Shown here one piece after another: positions 36,271 through 45,044 of a stretch of DNA of 64,000 bases; positions within the stretch are counted from its first letter, which is position 1, and the number at the start of each line of letters is the position of its first letter. Position numbers and translations under genes: made by a program. Source of the DNA: Acidovorax sp. NCPPB 3576 (GTDB lineage: Bacteria; Pseudomonadota; Gammaproteobacteria; Burkholderiales; Burkholderiaceae_C). The stretch is taken from assembly GCF_028473605.1 (NCBI RefSeq), contig NZ_CP097267.1, forward strand, positions 3,464,501-3,528,500, read 5' to 3'. The notes under the pieces are model-generated. The model worked only from the letters and a program-made list of their open reading frames with translations. It was not told the DNA's origin and ran no database searches.

Positions 36271-37743
36271 TTACATGTAGCCCTGGTCGATCGCCTCCTG
36301 GTGCTCCCGCAATTCCTGTTCCTTGCGCGCCTGGATTTCCTCTGGCGTGCTGGGAGTCGAATACAGAATCGACGAAATCCCCTGGCTGTCGAACGCTTCT
36401 TCGATGTCTTTGGCCACGCTTTGCAAGGCATCCAGCTTGTTGAAAGACTGGCCGATGTCCATATTCGCCATCTGGCTCAGTGAGGCATGCAGCTGGGGAT
36501 CGGCGTAGCGCAGGCCTTTCATCTCGTCGCTGGCGAGGAACTGCTTGAGCTGCTTGTGGCTTTGGAGGATGGCATCGCGCTGGCCTGACAGTTCATTGAA
36601 CTCCTGGGCTGTCTTGAAGGTGCTCACCATCTGGGCACCGCTGCGGCGCATCGTGCGCTCCAGGTCGAAGGCCATGCCCGTCTGATCGACCTTGGTGAAC
36701 TTGCCGGACAGGTCCGCCAGTTTCTCCAGCATCGGAAGGTTGGCCGCCAGTGCCTGGCTCAAATGGTGCGCCACGGGAATGTTCATCCTCGCCATTTCGT
36801 TGCGCAGGGCATTGTGCTCACGGACCGCTGTTTTTTTCTGGGCGGTGAGGGTTTCAAACCGCGAGTTCAGCGCGTCGTACTCCTTGTCGGACATGGCGTC
36901 GGTCGCGTTGTCCAACGCCGTGTCCACCTGGTGATGCTCCCTGGTCAGGGCGTCCATGCGGGCCTTGGCCTCCAGGTATTGCGCCTTGACCTGCCGGGTT
37001 CCGCGGATGAACTGCAATTTGGGCTGGGCCGTATCGGCTTCCGAGGATTGGGGTCTGGTCCGCCCGAAACTCGCAGAAGAGGCTGCCTGCTGAGGCCTTG
37101 CAGCTTGGGCCGTGCTCGTCGGGCGCGTGGGGCTTGATGGAGTCGTGGGACGCGAAGGACTCGTCGGGCTCGAGGGACGCGACGGACTCGTGGGCCTTGA
37201 GGGGCTCGCCGGGCTCGAAGAGCCCGAGGAACTGGTGGAGCCCCAGGAGTTGAGGGAGCTTGAAGAATGGGTGGAACCCCACGAGCTCAGCGAACTGAGG
37301 GAGCTGGACGAACCCGTGGGGCGCATCGAAGTGCGATGCACTCCCGGCTGGGACACCGGCGCATCGCTGCGCCCACCGCCGAACATCTTCAGGCCCGTGG
37401 AATCGGGCTGCTGCTTCCGGGAAGAAGGCGCGGCCGCCGAGGCCTGCTGATAACTCGAGGTTTGCACGCGCTGCTGTTGCTGACCGGCGAGGCCGGCCTG
37501 CTGGCTGCCTGGCCGGAACGACTGCAGGTTGACCCGAGGCTGCGACGGCGAGCCTTCCGGGTGGGCTTTCGCTCCGCCGGCACGGGCATTCAAGCCTGAA
37601 AACACAGACCCTTGCCGCTGTTGGGACTGCGCAGTGCCCGGCTGGGCCTTCTTCGCATGGCCTGTGGTTTGCGCCGCCACTTCTTTGACGAAGCGGTTGC
37701 CAGCAGATAGGACCTTGGAAGCGAGTTTGGACGTGAGAGACAT
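36271..37743 (-). CDS. Candidate type III secreted effector under a PIP-box promoter
   Basis: The 490-residue protein has no signal peptide and no enzyme motif I recognise. The N-terminus (MSLTSKLASKVLSAGNRF, then Gln/Ser/Ala-rich to about residue 135) is polar and disordered, as in type III effectors. Residues about 144-175 are Ser-rich with repeated SSLNSWGST-like units; 176-210 are repeated SPSRPT/SPTRP units. A coiled-coil-like helix (about 247-315) and a helical C-terminal domain (to 490) follow. A perfect PIP box and matching -10 hexamer lie 62-124 bases upstream of the start. It is a lone gene, divergent from hpnD. The target and activity are unknown. Confidence 0.75.
   Translation of the reverse strand: MSLTSKLASKVLSAGNRFVKEVAAQTTGHAKKAQPGTAQSQQRQGSVFSGLNARAGGAKAHPEGSPSQPRVNLQSFRPGSQQAGLAGQQQQRVQTSSYQQASAAAPSSRKQQPDSTGLKMFGGGRSDAPVSQPGVHRTSMRPTGSSSSLSSLSSWGSTHSSSSLNSWGSTSSSGSSSPASPSRPTSPSRPSSPTSPSRPTTPSSPTRPTSTAQAARPQQAASSASFGRTRPQSSEADTAQPKLQFIRGTRQVKAQYLEAKARMDALTREHHQVDTALDNATDAMSDKEYDALNSRFETLTAQKKTAVREHNALRNEMARMNIPVAHHLSQALAANLPMLEKLADLSGKFTKVDQTGMAFDLERTMRRSGAQMVSTFKTAQEFNELSGQRDAILQSHKQLKQFLASDEMKGLRYADPQLHASLSQMANMDIGQSFNKLDALQSVAKDIEEAFDSQGISSILYSTPSTPEEIQARKEQELREHQEAIDQGYM
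37105..37250. repeat. Degenerate tandem repeat encoding SPSRPT-like units
   Basis: Units of about 9 and 18 bases built on CGGGCTCGAGGGACG-like sequence encode the repeated Ser-Pro-Ser-Arg-Pro-Thr stretch of the effector candidate (residues about 165-210). Such coding repeats can change copy number between strains. Confidence 0.6.
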
Positions 37744-37804
37744 GAAAACCTTTCAAAGCGGTCGCTGACCATGCCTCGCATGGGGAAATCGCCGCCTGAA
37801 ATCC

Positions 37805-37867
37805 ACTGTAGGCCGGCAGGCCCCATCCCACCGCCCAGCCGCCCGAAAGCGCTGTCAGGAATGCGAA
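37805..37867 (-). promoter_or_regulatory. Plant-inducible promoter (PIP box) with -10 element
   Basis: On the minus strand TTCGC (37867-37863), 15 bases, then TTCGG (37847-37843) form a perfect TTCGB-N15-TTCGB box. Exactly 32 bases later TACAGT (37810-37805) fits YANNNT, the -10 element of HrpX-dependent promoters. The whole arrangement matches the published consensus of spacing 30-32. It points at the effector candidate that starts at 37743. Confidence 0.85.
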
Positions 37868-37949
37868 GCGCCGCCCCTTGCCGTGCTGTCCGCAGGGCAA
37901 GCAGCCCACTCGCCGCCCAGCCCTGGCGCCCATGGGAGAATCCCGCCCC

Positions 37950-38789
37950 ATGACACCGGAACAGTACGTCCAGCAAAAAGCCGCCGCCTCGGGCAGCAGC
38001 TTCTATTACGCCTTTCTGTTCCTGCCCGCGCCGCGGCGCGCCGCCATCACGGCCTTCTACGGTTTTTGCCGCGAGGTCGATGACGTGGTGGACGAAGTCT
38101 CGGACGCCGGCGTGGCCCGCACCAAGCTGGCCTGGTGGCAGGCCGAGGTGGCCCAGTCGTTCGCCGGGCGCGCCACGCACCCCGTGATGCAGGCGCTCAT
38201 GCCGCACGTGGCGGCCTACGGCATCAAGGAGCATCACCTGCAGGCCGTGATCGACGGCTGCCAGATGGACCTGGAGCAGACGCGCTACCTCGACTTTCCC
38301 GGCCTGTCGCGCTATTGCCAATTGGTGGCGGGCGTGGTGGGCGAAGTGGCCGCGCGCATCTTCGGGCAGACCGACGACCGCACCACCGAATACGCCCACA
38401 CGCTGGGCCTGGCGTTCCAGCTCACCAACATCATCCGCGACGTGGGCGAGGACGCGATGATGGGCCGCATCTACCTGCCCGTGGCCGAGCTGCAGCAGTT
38501 CGACGTGAAGGCGCACGAAATCCTCAAGCGCCAGTATTCCGAGCGGTTCACCGCGCTGATGCGCTTTCAGGCCGAGCGCGCGCACCGGCTCTACGACGAA
38601 GCGATCGCCCTGCTGCCCACGGGCGACCGGCGCGCCCAGAAACCCGGCCTGATGATGGCCAGCATCTACCGCACCCTGCTGCGCGAGATCGAGCACGACG
38701 GCTTCCAGGTGCTGCACCAGCGGGTCAGCCTCACCCCGCTGCGCAAGCTGTGGCTGGCCTGGAAGGTGCAGGCCCTCGGCCGCCTTTGA
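37950..38789 (+). CDS. hpnD: Presqualene diphosphate synthase HpnD
   Basis: The 279-residue protein has the Asp-rich motifs REVDDVVDEV (about residues 40-49) and NIIRDVGEDAMMGRIYLP (about 165-182). HpnD joins two farnesyl diphosphates to presqualene diphosphate. ATG at 37950 (MTPEQYVQQKAAASGSSF) aligns with the family start; the longer upstream frame is not family-like. It is followed 14 bases later by hpnE and makes the substrate of HpnC. Confidence 0.94.
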   Translation: MTPEQYVQQKAAASGSSFYYAFLFLPAPRRAAITAFYGFCREVDDVVDEVSDAGVARTKLAWWQAEVAQSFAGRATHPVMQALMPHVAAYGIKEHHLQAVIDGCQMDLEQTRYLDFPGLSRYCQLVAGVVGEVAARIFGQTDDRTTEYAHTLGLAFQLTNIIRDVGEDAMMGRIYLPVAELQQFDVKAHEILKRQYSERFTALMRFQAERAHRLYDEAIALLPTGDRRAQKPGLMMASIYRTLLREIEHDGFQVLHQRVSLTPLRKLWLAWKVQALGRL

Positions 38790-38803
38790 CCGCAGCTTTT
38801 CGC

Positions 38804-40165
38804 ATGCAACGGGTTGCCATCATCGGTGGGGGCTGGGCCGGCATGGCGGCGGCGGTGGCCGCCGCGCAGGCGGGGCACAGCGTGACCGTCTTCGAGGCCA
38901 CGCGCGTGCTGGGCGGACGGGCGCGGGCCCTGCCCGCCCTCGATGCGCCTGGCGCGCAAGGCGCTCCAGTCCCATTGGACAACGGCCAGCACATCCTGAT
39001 CGGCGCCTATGCCGAGTGCCTGCACCTCATGGAAACGGTGGGCGTGGACCCGTCCGCCGCCCTGCTGCGCATGCCGCTGTCGCTGCGCTTTGCCGATGGC
39101 AAGGGCATTCGCCTGCCAAACATCGCCCCGCCCTGGGACGCCGTGTGGGGCATTGCCACCGCCCGGGGCTGGAGCCCGCGCCAGCGGCTGGCCCTGATGA
39201 CCACCACCGCCCGGTGGATGTGGGGCCTGGGCGGATTCCGCTGCGAGCCCGGCGATACGGTGCTGAAAATCAGCCAGGGCCTGTCGCCGCAGCTGATGGC
39301 CGAGTTCGTTGAGCCCCTGTGCGTCTCGGCGCTCAACACCCCCGCCGCCGAAGCCAGCGCCACGGTGTTTCTGCGCGTGCTGCGCGATGCGCTGTTCAGC
39401 GGGCGCGGCGGCTCCAACCTGCTGCTGCCGCGCACCGACCTGGGAGCGCTGTTTCCCGAGCCTGCCGCGCAGTGGCTGCAGACGCAGGGCCATGCCGTGC
39501 ACCGGGCGCGCCGGGTGCAGGCCATCGCGCCCCAATCGCAGCAGTCCACCCAGTCACCGCCGTCGAGCGGCTGGACAGTCGATGGCGAGGCCTTCGACAC
39601 CGCCGTGCTGGCCCTGCCCAGCAGCGATGCGGCCAGGCTGGTGGCCGCGTGCGCGGGCTCCGAACAGGCAGCGCCGCGCAAGGCGCTGTGCTCCGCGCTG
39701 TACGACTGGGCGGCCGTGGCGCAGGCGATGCGCTTCACCGCCATCGCCACCGTCTATGCGCGGGTGCCGGGCGCCCAGGGCCCTGTGCTGGAGAGCCCCA
39801 TGCTGGCGCTGCGCTCCTGCACGCAGGAACCCGCCCAGTTCGCCTTCGACCGCGGCGTGCTGGGCGGCCCGCCGGGCCTGCTGGCCCTGGTGGTGAGCGC
39901 CTTCGAGGGCGACCGCGCCGAGCGCGAACAGCAGGTGCTGCGCCAGGCCATGCGCCAACTGGGCCTGCCGGCGCTGGAACTGGTGCAGACGGTGGTGGAA
40001 AAGCGCGCCACCTTCGCCTGCACGCCCGCGCTGCAGCGCCCGTCCAACGCGATCGCGCCGGGGCTTTGGGCCTGCGGCGACTACGTGCGCGGGCCCTACC
40101 CCGCCACGCTGGAAGGCGCGGTGCTGGCCGGCACGGCGGTCGGGCAGCAGTTGGGAAAAAAATAG
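38804..40165 (+). CDS. hpnE: Hydroxysqualene dehydroxylase HpnE (FAD amine-oxidase family)
   Basis: The 453-residue flavoprotein starts with a dinucleotide-binding motif (VAIIGGGWAGMAAAVAAAQ, residues 4-22) and VFEATRVLGGRAR. It ends with PSNAIAPGLWACGDYVRGP and ATLEGAVLAGTAVG, which contact FAD in this family. It reduces hydroxysqualene to squalene, the last step after HpnD and HpnC. It is encoded directly after hpnD. No squalene-hopene cyclase gene is in the window. Confidence 0.93.
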   Translation: MQRVAIIGGGWAGMAAAVAAAQAGHSVTVFEATRVLGGRARALPALDAPGAQGAPVPLDNGQHILIGAYAECLHLMETVGVDPSAALLRMPLSLRFADGKGIRLPNIAPPWDAVWGIATARGWSPRQRLALMTTTARWMWGLGGFRCEPGDTVLKISQGLSPQLMAEFVEPLCVSALNTPAAEASATVFLRVLRDALFSGRGGSNLLLPRTDLGALFPEPAAQWLQTQGHAVHRARRVQAIAPQSQQSTQSPPSSGWTVDGEAFDTAVLALPSSDAARLVAACAGSEQAAPRKALCSALYDWAAVAQAMRFTAIATVYARVPGAQGPVLESPMLALRSCTQEPAQFAFDRGVLGGPPGLLALVVSAFEGDRAEREQQVLRQAMRQLGLPALELVQTVVEKRATFACTPALQRPSNAIAPGLWACGDYVRGPYPATLEGAVLAGTAVGQQLGKK

Positions 40166-40181
40166 CCTCCAGCGCATATTC

Positions 40182-40213
40182 CACTAGGGCGTATAGCTAC
40201 AAAAATAATAGCA
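40182..40213 (+). repeat. ACTAGGGCGT-type dispersed repeat, copy 2
   Basis: ACTAGGGCGTATAGCTAC-AAAAATAATAGCA lies in the 63-bp gap between the convergent genes hpnE and yihY. It has the same order of blocks as copy 1 at 33586-33617. Confidence 0.6.
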
Positions 40214-40228
40214 AACGCCTGCCATGGA

Positions 40229-41479
40229 TCACGCCGTGCGGGGCAGCACGTCCGCCATCTTGAGCACGGACACACCCGTGTTGCCCCAGAAACGCTCCAG
40301 GCTGTCGGCCCGCTCGATCAGCAGCCGCTGCACCAGTGGCTCCAGCGACGTGGCGGCGGGATCGGCCACCAGCAGATAGCGCGGCTCCACGGTTTCGGGC
40401 ACGCCGGCGGCGGTCTCGTTGACCTGCACCACCCAGTCGAGGGCCGTGAGCGCCTCCAGCACAGGCTCCAGCTGCAGCGCATCCACGCGCAGCGCCTGGC
40501 ACAGCGCGCTCATGCGCAGCCCGCGGGCCGGCGTGCCGTGCGCCTGGTGCAGGGCCTGCAGCACTTCCACCGCCAGCTGGAAGGTCCAGCCCTGGCCGCT
40601 CGCCCGGCGCGCCACTCCGTTGAGCAGGCTGGGCAGGTAGGCCGCCACCACCGCGCCCAGCAGCACGATCACCCAGGCCACGTAGATCCAGACCAGCAGG
40701 ATCGGCAGCGTCGCGAAGGCGCCGTACAGCACCGAATACGTGGGCACCGAGGCCAGGTACAGCCCCAGCACCTTCTTGGCCACTTCGATGCCGACCGAGA
40801 CGAACACCCCGCCCGACCACGCATGGCGCCATTTCACCTGGGTGTTGGGCACGTAGCGGTACAGCGCCGCGGTGCCGCCGGCCAGCAGCAAAAATTCGAT
40901 GGAGTCGAACAGCAGCCGCGCGCTGTCGGGCAGCGCGTCGTGCAGCCCGCGCGAGGCGGACGAGGCCACCGACGTGGTGAGCGCCAGGCTGGCCGCCAGC
41001 ACCAGCGGCCCGAGCGTGATGACGGCCCAGTAGATCAGCACGCGCTGCCCCAGCGGCCGCAGCCGGCGCACGCGCCAGATGTTGTTGAGCGTGCGGTCGA
41101 TGGTCAGGACCAGCGCCAGCGCCGTGCCCAGCAAAATCGAAAAGCCCGCCACGCCCAGGCCGCTGGCCTTGGACGCGAACTGCGTGAGATAGCCCAGCAC
41201 CTGGCGCGAAATGCTGTCCGGCACCAGGCTGTCCACCAGCCAGCGCTGCAGCCCGGTCTGCAGCGTGCCGAAGATGGGGAAGGCGGTGAACACGGCCAGC
41301 GCCACCGTGAAGAAAGGCACCAGCGCCAGCAGCGTGGTGAAGGTCAGGCTGCTGGCCGTGAGGCCCAGGCGGTCCTCGCGGAAGCGCTCGCGCAACGTGT
41401 GCGCCGTGGTGCGCCAGGGAAAGTGCGACAGATCGGCCAGGACGGCTTCAAAGCGCTGCGCGAGTGGGGCTAAAGGCAT
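40229..41479 (-). CDS. YihY/BrkB family inner-membrane protein
   Basis: The 416-residue protein has a family-typical start (RFREDRLGLTASSLTFTTLLALVPFFTVAL, split across about residues 32-60) and about six membrane helices to residue 280. A soluble C-terminal domain of about 120 residues resembles a winged helix. Older annotation as RNase BN is not supported by biochemistry. ATG at 41479 begins MPLAPLAQRF; the long frame upstream of it is antisense to other genes. It is divergent from the DUF2069 gene with a 21-bp gap. Confidence 0.9.
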   Translation of the reverse strand: MPLAPLAQRFEAVLADLSHFPWRTTAHTLRERFREDRLGLTASSLTFTTLLALVPFFTVALAVFTAFPIFGTLQTGLQRWLVDSLVPDSISRQVLGYLTQFASKASGLGVAGFSILLGTALALVLTIDRTLNNIWRVRRLRPLGQRVLIYWAVITLGPLVLAASLALTTSVASSASRGLHDALPDSARLLFDSIEFLLLAGGTAALYRYVPNTQVKWRHAWSGGVFVSVGIEVAKKVLGLYLASVPTYSVLYGAFATLPILLVWIYVAWVIVLLGAVVAAYLPSLLNGVARRASGQGWTFQLAVEVLQALHQAHGTPARGLRMSALCQALRVDALQLEPVLEALTALDWVVQVNETAAGVPETVEPRYLLVADPAATSLEPLVQRLLIERADSLERFWGNTGVSVLKMADVLPRTA

Positions 41480-41500
41480 GGCCGATATGATGCCACCCCG

Positions 41501-41977
41501 ATGGCTTCTTCCCCCCTCTCTCCCGGCGCGCCGCGTGCCGCCTCCGGCCCGCTCGCCCCCGCGGCCCCCGCCGCCCCTGACGTCGCAGCCACCCGGTGGC
41601 TGGCCGTGGGTTGCCTGCTCGGCCTGATCGTGCTGAGCCTGGCGTGGGAGCTGTGGCTGGCCCCCTTGCGGCCCGGCGGCTCGTGGCTGGCGCTCAAGGC
41701 GCTGCCGCTGGCGGTGCCGCTCGCCGGCCTGCTCAAGCACCGCATGTACACCTACCGCTGGGTGAGCCTGGTGGTGTGGCTGTATTTCACCGAAGGCGTG
41801 GTCCGCGCCTGGAGCGACAGGCCGCCCGGCCAGTGGCTGGCGATGGTGGAGATCGCGCTGTGCCTGGGCCTGTTCGTGGCCTGCGCGCTGCACGTGCGGC
41901 TGCGCCAGAAGCACGCGCGGGAGGCGGCGGCATCCGCCAATGCCACGGCCATCCCGGCACCCCCATCCACACCGTAA
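41501..41977 (+). CDS. DUF2069 membrane protein
   Basis: The 158-residue protein has an Ala/Pro-rich N-terminus (to about residue 30) and four hydrophobic segments (about 33-53, 62-78, 85-100 and 110-132). It contains LPLAVPLAGLLKHRMYTYRWVS (split by the membrane), a DUF2069 hallmark. The function is unknown. It shares a 21-bp divergent promoter gap with yihY and ends 60 bases before the FAD-linked oxidase gene. Confidence 0.85.
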   Translation: MASSPLSPGAPRAASGPLAPAAPAAPDVAATRWLAVGCLLGLIVLSLAWELWLAPLRPGGSWLALKALPLAVPLAGLLKHRMYTYRWVSLVVWLYFTEGVVRAWSDRPPGQWLAMVEIALCLGLFVACALHVRLRQKHAREAAASANATAIPAPPSTP

Positions 41978-42037
41978 AAAACGGCTCCGCCCCACGCCCT
42001 TTCCAGTCACCCCGTTTTTCGCGAGCGTTTGAAAACC

Positions 42038-43468
42038 ATGTCCACCCTCCTGATCGACACCCTGCGCCAGACCGTCGGCGCCGCCCATGTGCTCACCGAG
42101 GGCGACCTCACCGCCTGGGAGCAGGACTGGCGCCGCCGCGCGCGCGGCAAGGCCCTGGCCGTGGTTCGGCCCGGCAGCACGCAGGAAGTGGCCGCCGTGG
42201 TGCGTGCCTGCGCCGCCGCCGGCACCTCCATCGTGCCCCAGGGCGGCAACACGGGGCTGGCAGTGGGCTCCATTCCCGATGAAACGGGCACGCAGGTGCT
42301 GCTGAGCCTCACGCGGCTGAACGCCATCCGCGCGGTGGACGCCGACAACCTCACGCTCACCGTGGAGGCGGGCGCCATCCTGCAGAACGTGCAGGACGCG
42401 GCCGAGAAGGCGGGGCTGCTGTTCCCCTTGAGCCTCGCGGCCGAGGGCAGCTGCACCATCGGCGGCAACCTGGCCACCAACGCCGGCGGCACGCAGGTCG
42501 TGCGCTACGGCAATACGCGCGACCTGTGCCTGGGCCTGGAAGTCGTCACGCCGCAGGGCGAGGTGTGGGACGGCCTCAAGGGCCTGCGCAAGGACAACAC
42601 CGGCTACGACCTGCGCGACCTGTTCATCGGCAGCGAAGGCACGCTGGGCATCATCACCGCCGCGACGATGAAGCTCTACCCGCAGCCCGCCGCCAGCCTG
42701 ACGGCGTGGGCGGCGGTGCCTTCGATGGAACACGCCGTGCAATTGCTGGCCCTGGCGCACAAGCACCTGGGCGCGGGCCTCACGGGCTTCGAGGTCATGG
42801 GCCGCTTCGCCCTGAGCCTGGTGGCCAAGCACATGCCGCAACTGCGCGTGCCCTTCATCGACCAGCCCGACGTGCCCTACGGCGTGCTGCTGGAAAACAG
42901 CGACAGCGAATCGGAGGCGCACGCCCGCACGCGCTTCGAGTCGCTGCTGGAAACCGCCTTCGAGGCCGGCTGCGTGACCGATGCGGTCGTGGCCGAGAAC
43001 CTGGCGCAGGCGCACCAGCTGTGGCACATCCGCGAGAGCATTCCGCTCGCCCAGGCCGAGGAAGGGCTGAACATCAAGCACGACATCTCGGTGCAGATCC
43101 CGCGCATTCCGGCCTTCGTCGAATACGCCGACGCACTGCTGCAGCGCGAGATTCCCGGCGTGCGGCTGGTCAACTTCGGGCACCTGGGCGACGGCAACCT
43201 GCACTACAACGTGCAGGCCCCGGCCGAGGGCGATGCCAAAGCCTTCCTGCGCGATGAGGAAGCGCGCGTGAACCACCTGGTGTACGAGGCGGTGGCGCAG
43301 TTCGGCGGATCGTTCTCGGCCGAACACGGCGTGGGCGCGCTCAAGGTGGACAAGCTGGAGAAGTACCAGTCCCCTGTGGCGCTGGCCATGATGCGCGCCA
43401 TCAAGGGCGCGCTGGACCCGCAGGGGCTGATGAACCCCCACTGCATGCTGCCGGTGCACGGCGCCTGA
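42038..43468 (+). CDS. FAD-linked oxidase/D-2-hydroxyacid dehydrogenase (GlcD/D2HGDH type)
   Basis: The 476-residue flavoprotein has a PCMH-type FAD-binding domain (VPQGGNTGLAVGS about residues 67-79, CTIGGNLATNAGGTQVVRYG about 138-157). The C-terminal FAD-oxidase domain has NFGHLGDGNLHYNV (about 375-388) and AEHGVGALKVDKL, with metal- and substrate-binding His. It oxidises a 2-hydroxyacid such as D-2-hydroxyglutarate or D-lactate; the exact substrate is not decided by sequence. ATG at 42038 was chosen over an in-frame TTG at 42029. Confidence 0.88.
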   Translation: MSTLLIDTLRQTVGAAHVLTEGDLTAWEQDWRRRARGKALAVVRPGSTQEVAAVVRACAAAGTSIVPQGGNTGLAVGSIPDETGTQVLLSLTRLNAIRAVDADNLTLTVEAGAILQNVQDAAEKAGLLFPLSLAAEGSCTIGGNLATNAGGTQVVRYGNTRDLCLGLEVVTPQGEVWDGLKGLRKDNTGYDLRDLFIGSEGTLGIITAATMKLYPQPAASLTAWAAVPSMEHAVQLLALAHKHLGAGLTGFEVMGRFALSLVAKHMPQLRVPFIDQPDVPYGVLLENSDSESEAHARTRFESLLETAFEAGCVTDAVVAENLAQAHQLWHIRESIPLAQAEEGLNIKHDISVQIPRIPAFVEYADALLQREIPGVRLVNFGHLGDGNLHYNVQAPAEGDAKAFLRDEEARVNHLVYEAVAQFGGSFSAEHGVGALKVDKLEKYQSPVALAMMRAIKGALDPQGLMNPHCMLPVHGA

Positions 43469-43503
43469 CGGCCGGATGGCCGGATGGCCGGGGGCGGGCG
43501 GGC

Positions 43504-43998
43504 TCAGCGCCGCGCGTCTTCCAGCACCTTGCGCACGTCGGCGGGCAAGGGGATGGGCGCGCCGGCGTCCTGCACGTCCCATTCCTCATCGCCCGTCTGC
43601 AGCCACACGCGCATCGCGTCGCGCGACGGGTCCACCACCACGGCTGCGGCCTGGGCGTCGGGCTGCTGCGACCGCCGGCCGGTGATGTAGAGCAGGCCGC
43701 CTTCTTGCCGCAGCGGCGTGCTGACGGCCATGTTCTTCAGCAACTCGGGGGCATTGACCGGGCCGAGCAACTCCTTGATGCGCACCGCCATCGGGCCCGT
43801 GCGCAGGAAGTCGGTGCCGTCCGATGGCAGGCGGCCCACCTGCGCCTGCACGCTGGCCCAGGGGCTGGAGGCAGCGGGCGCCTGCGCTGTCGGCTTGGCG
43901 GCAGGGGATGTGGAAGCCTTGGGCGTGAGCGGCACGTTGCTGGCGCAACCGGCCAGCAGCAACGCAGCCAGGAACGGCAAAGAGGATGAAAGGCGCAT
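43504..43998 (-). CDS. Hypothetical lipoprotein
   Basis: The 164-residue protein has a clear lipoprotein signal peptide (SLPFLAALLLAGC, lipid-attachment Cys18), a Pro/Ala/Ser-rich linker to about residue 48, and a soluble domain without recognised family. ATG at 43998 begins MRLSSS. It is divergent from thyA. The mature protein is probably anchored in the outer membrane. No function can be given. Confidence 0.75.
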   Translation of the reverse strand: MRLSSSLPFLAALLLAGCASNVPLTPKASTSPAAKPTAQAPAASSPWASVQAQVGRLPSDGTDFLRTGPMAVRIKELLGPVNAPELLKNMAVSTPLRQEGGLLYITGRRSQQPDAQAAAVVVDPSRDAMRVWLQTGDEEWDVQDAGAPIPLPADVRKVLEDARR

Positions 43999-44099
43999 GG
44001 GGCGGATTTCCTTGAATCGGGGGAGCAAGCGGCGAGCTTATCCGCTGCCGCCTAGAATCCACCGCTCCATCGTTGCGCAAGCGCCCAAGCCAACCGCCC

Positions 44100-44939
44100 A
44101 TGACCGATTCCACCCGCCCCGTGCGCTCCCAGTACGAAGACTTCATGCGCCACGTCGATGCCCATGGCGTGGCCAAGGGGGACCGCACGGGCACCGGCAC
44201 GAAGAGCGTGTTCGGCCACCAGATGCGGTTCGACCTGAACGAGGGCTTTCCGCTGGTCACCACGAAGAAGGTGCACCTCAAGTCCATCATCGTGGAGCTG
44301 CTGTGGTTCCTGACCGGCTCCAGCAGCAACCACTGGCTCAACGAGCGCGGCGTGACCATCTGGGACGAATGGGCGCGCGAAGACGGCGACCTGGGACCCG
44401 TGTACGGCGTGCAGTGGCGCAGCTGGCCCACGCCGGACGGCGGCCACATCGACCAGATCGCCCAGGTGATCGACACGCTCAAGAAGAACCCCGACTCGCG
44501 CCGCATCATCGTGAGCGCCTGGAACGTGGCCGAGCTGGACCGCATGGCCCTCATGCCCTGCCATGCGTTCTTCCAGTTCTACGTGGCGCCGCCCCAGGCG
44601 CCGGGCGAGCGCGGACGGCTGTCATGCCAGCTTTACCAGCGCAGCGCCGACATCTTTCTGGGCGTGCCGTTCAATATCGCCAGCTATGCGCTGCTCACCC
44701 ACATGGTCGCGCAGCAATGCGATCTGGACGTGGGCGACTTCATCTGGACCGGCGGCGACTGCCACATCTACAGCAACCACGAAGAGCAGGTGCGGCTGCA
44801 ACTGAGCCGCGCGCCCTTCCCCTACCCCACGCTGCACATCCTGCGCCGGCCGGACAGCCTGTTCGACTACCGCCTGGAGGACTTCGAAGTGCGGGACTAC
44901 CAGCACCACCCGGCCATCAAGGCCCCGGTCGCGGTCTGA
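44100..44939 (+). CDS. thyA: Thymidylate synthase
   Basis: The 279-residue enzyme makes dTMP from dUMP with methylene-tetrahydrofolate. It shows [12 protein letters not shown] (phosphate loop), the catalytic Cys in [13 protein letters not shown] (about residue 155), [18 protein letters not shown] and HIYSNHEEQ. Length is slightly above the 264 residues of the E. coli enzyme because of a short insert (APGERGR) near the active-site strand. ATG at 44100 was chosen by the family N-terminus. folA, which regenerates its folate product, lies 750 bases downstream. Confidence 0.97.
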   Translation: MTDSTRPVRSQYEDFMRHVDAHGVAKGDRTGTGTKSVFGHQMRFDLNEGFPLVTTKKVHLKSIIVELLWFLTGSSSNHWLNERGVTIWDEWAREDGDLGPVYGVQWRSWPTPDGGHIDQIAQVIDTLKKNPDSRRIIVSAWNVAELDRMALMPCHAFFQFYVAPPQAPGERGRLSCQLYQRSADIFLGVPFNIASYALLTHMVAQQCDLDVGDFIWTGGDCHIYSNHEEQVRLQLSRAPFPYPTLHILRRPDSLFDYRLEDFEVRDYQHHPAIKAPVAV

Positions 44940-44975
44940 TGCCTGCGCGATGCGGCCAGCCCATTGAATCCTTCG

Positions 44976-45009
44976 ACGGGACGGCGCCTTCGGGTACCGC
45001 CCCGTTTTT
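44976..45009 (+). terminator. Intrinsic terminator after thyA
   Basis: ACGGGACGG pairs with CCGCCCCGT (one mismatch) around a 12-base loop and is followed by TTTTC, 37 bases after the thyA stop. It separates thyA from the DUF4337 gene. Confidence 0.6.
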
Positions 45010-45044
45010 CTTGTCTCCACCTGACCTTTTCCACTTCATCCACT

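Noticed and set aside
41480..43582. Frame continuing upstream from yihY giving a 1117-codon open frame
   Set aside because: The upstream part is antisense to the DUF2069 and FAD-oxidase genes; the YihY family start at 41479 is clear.
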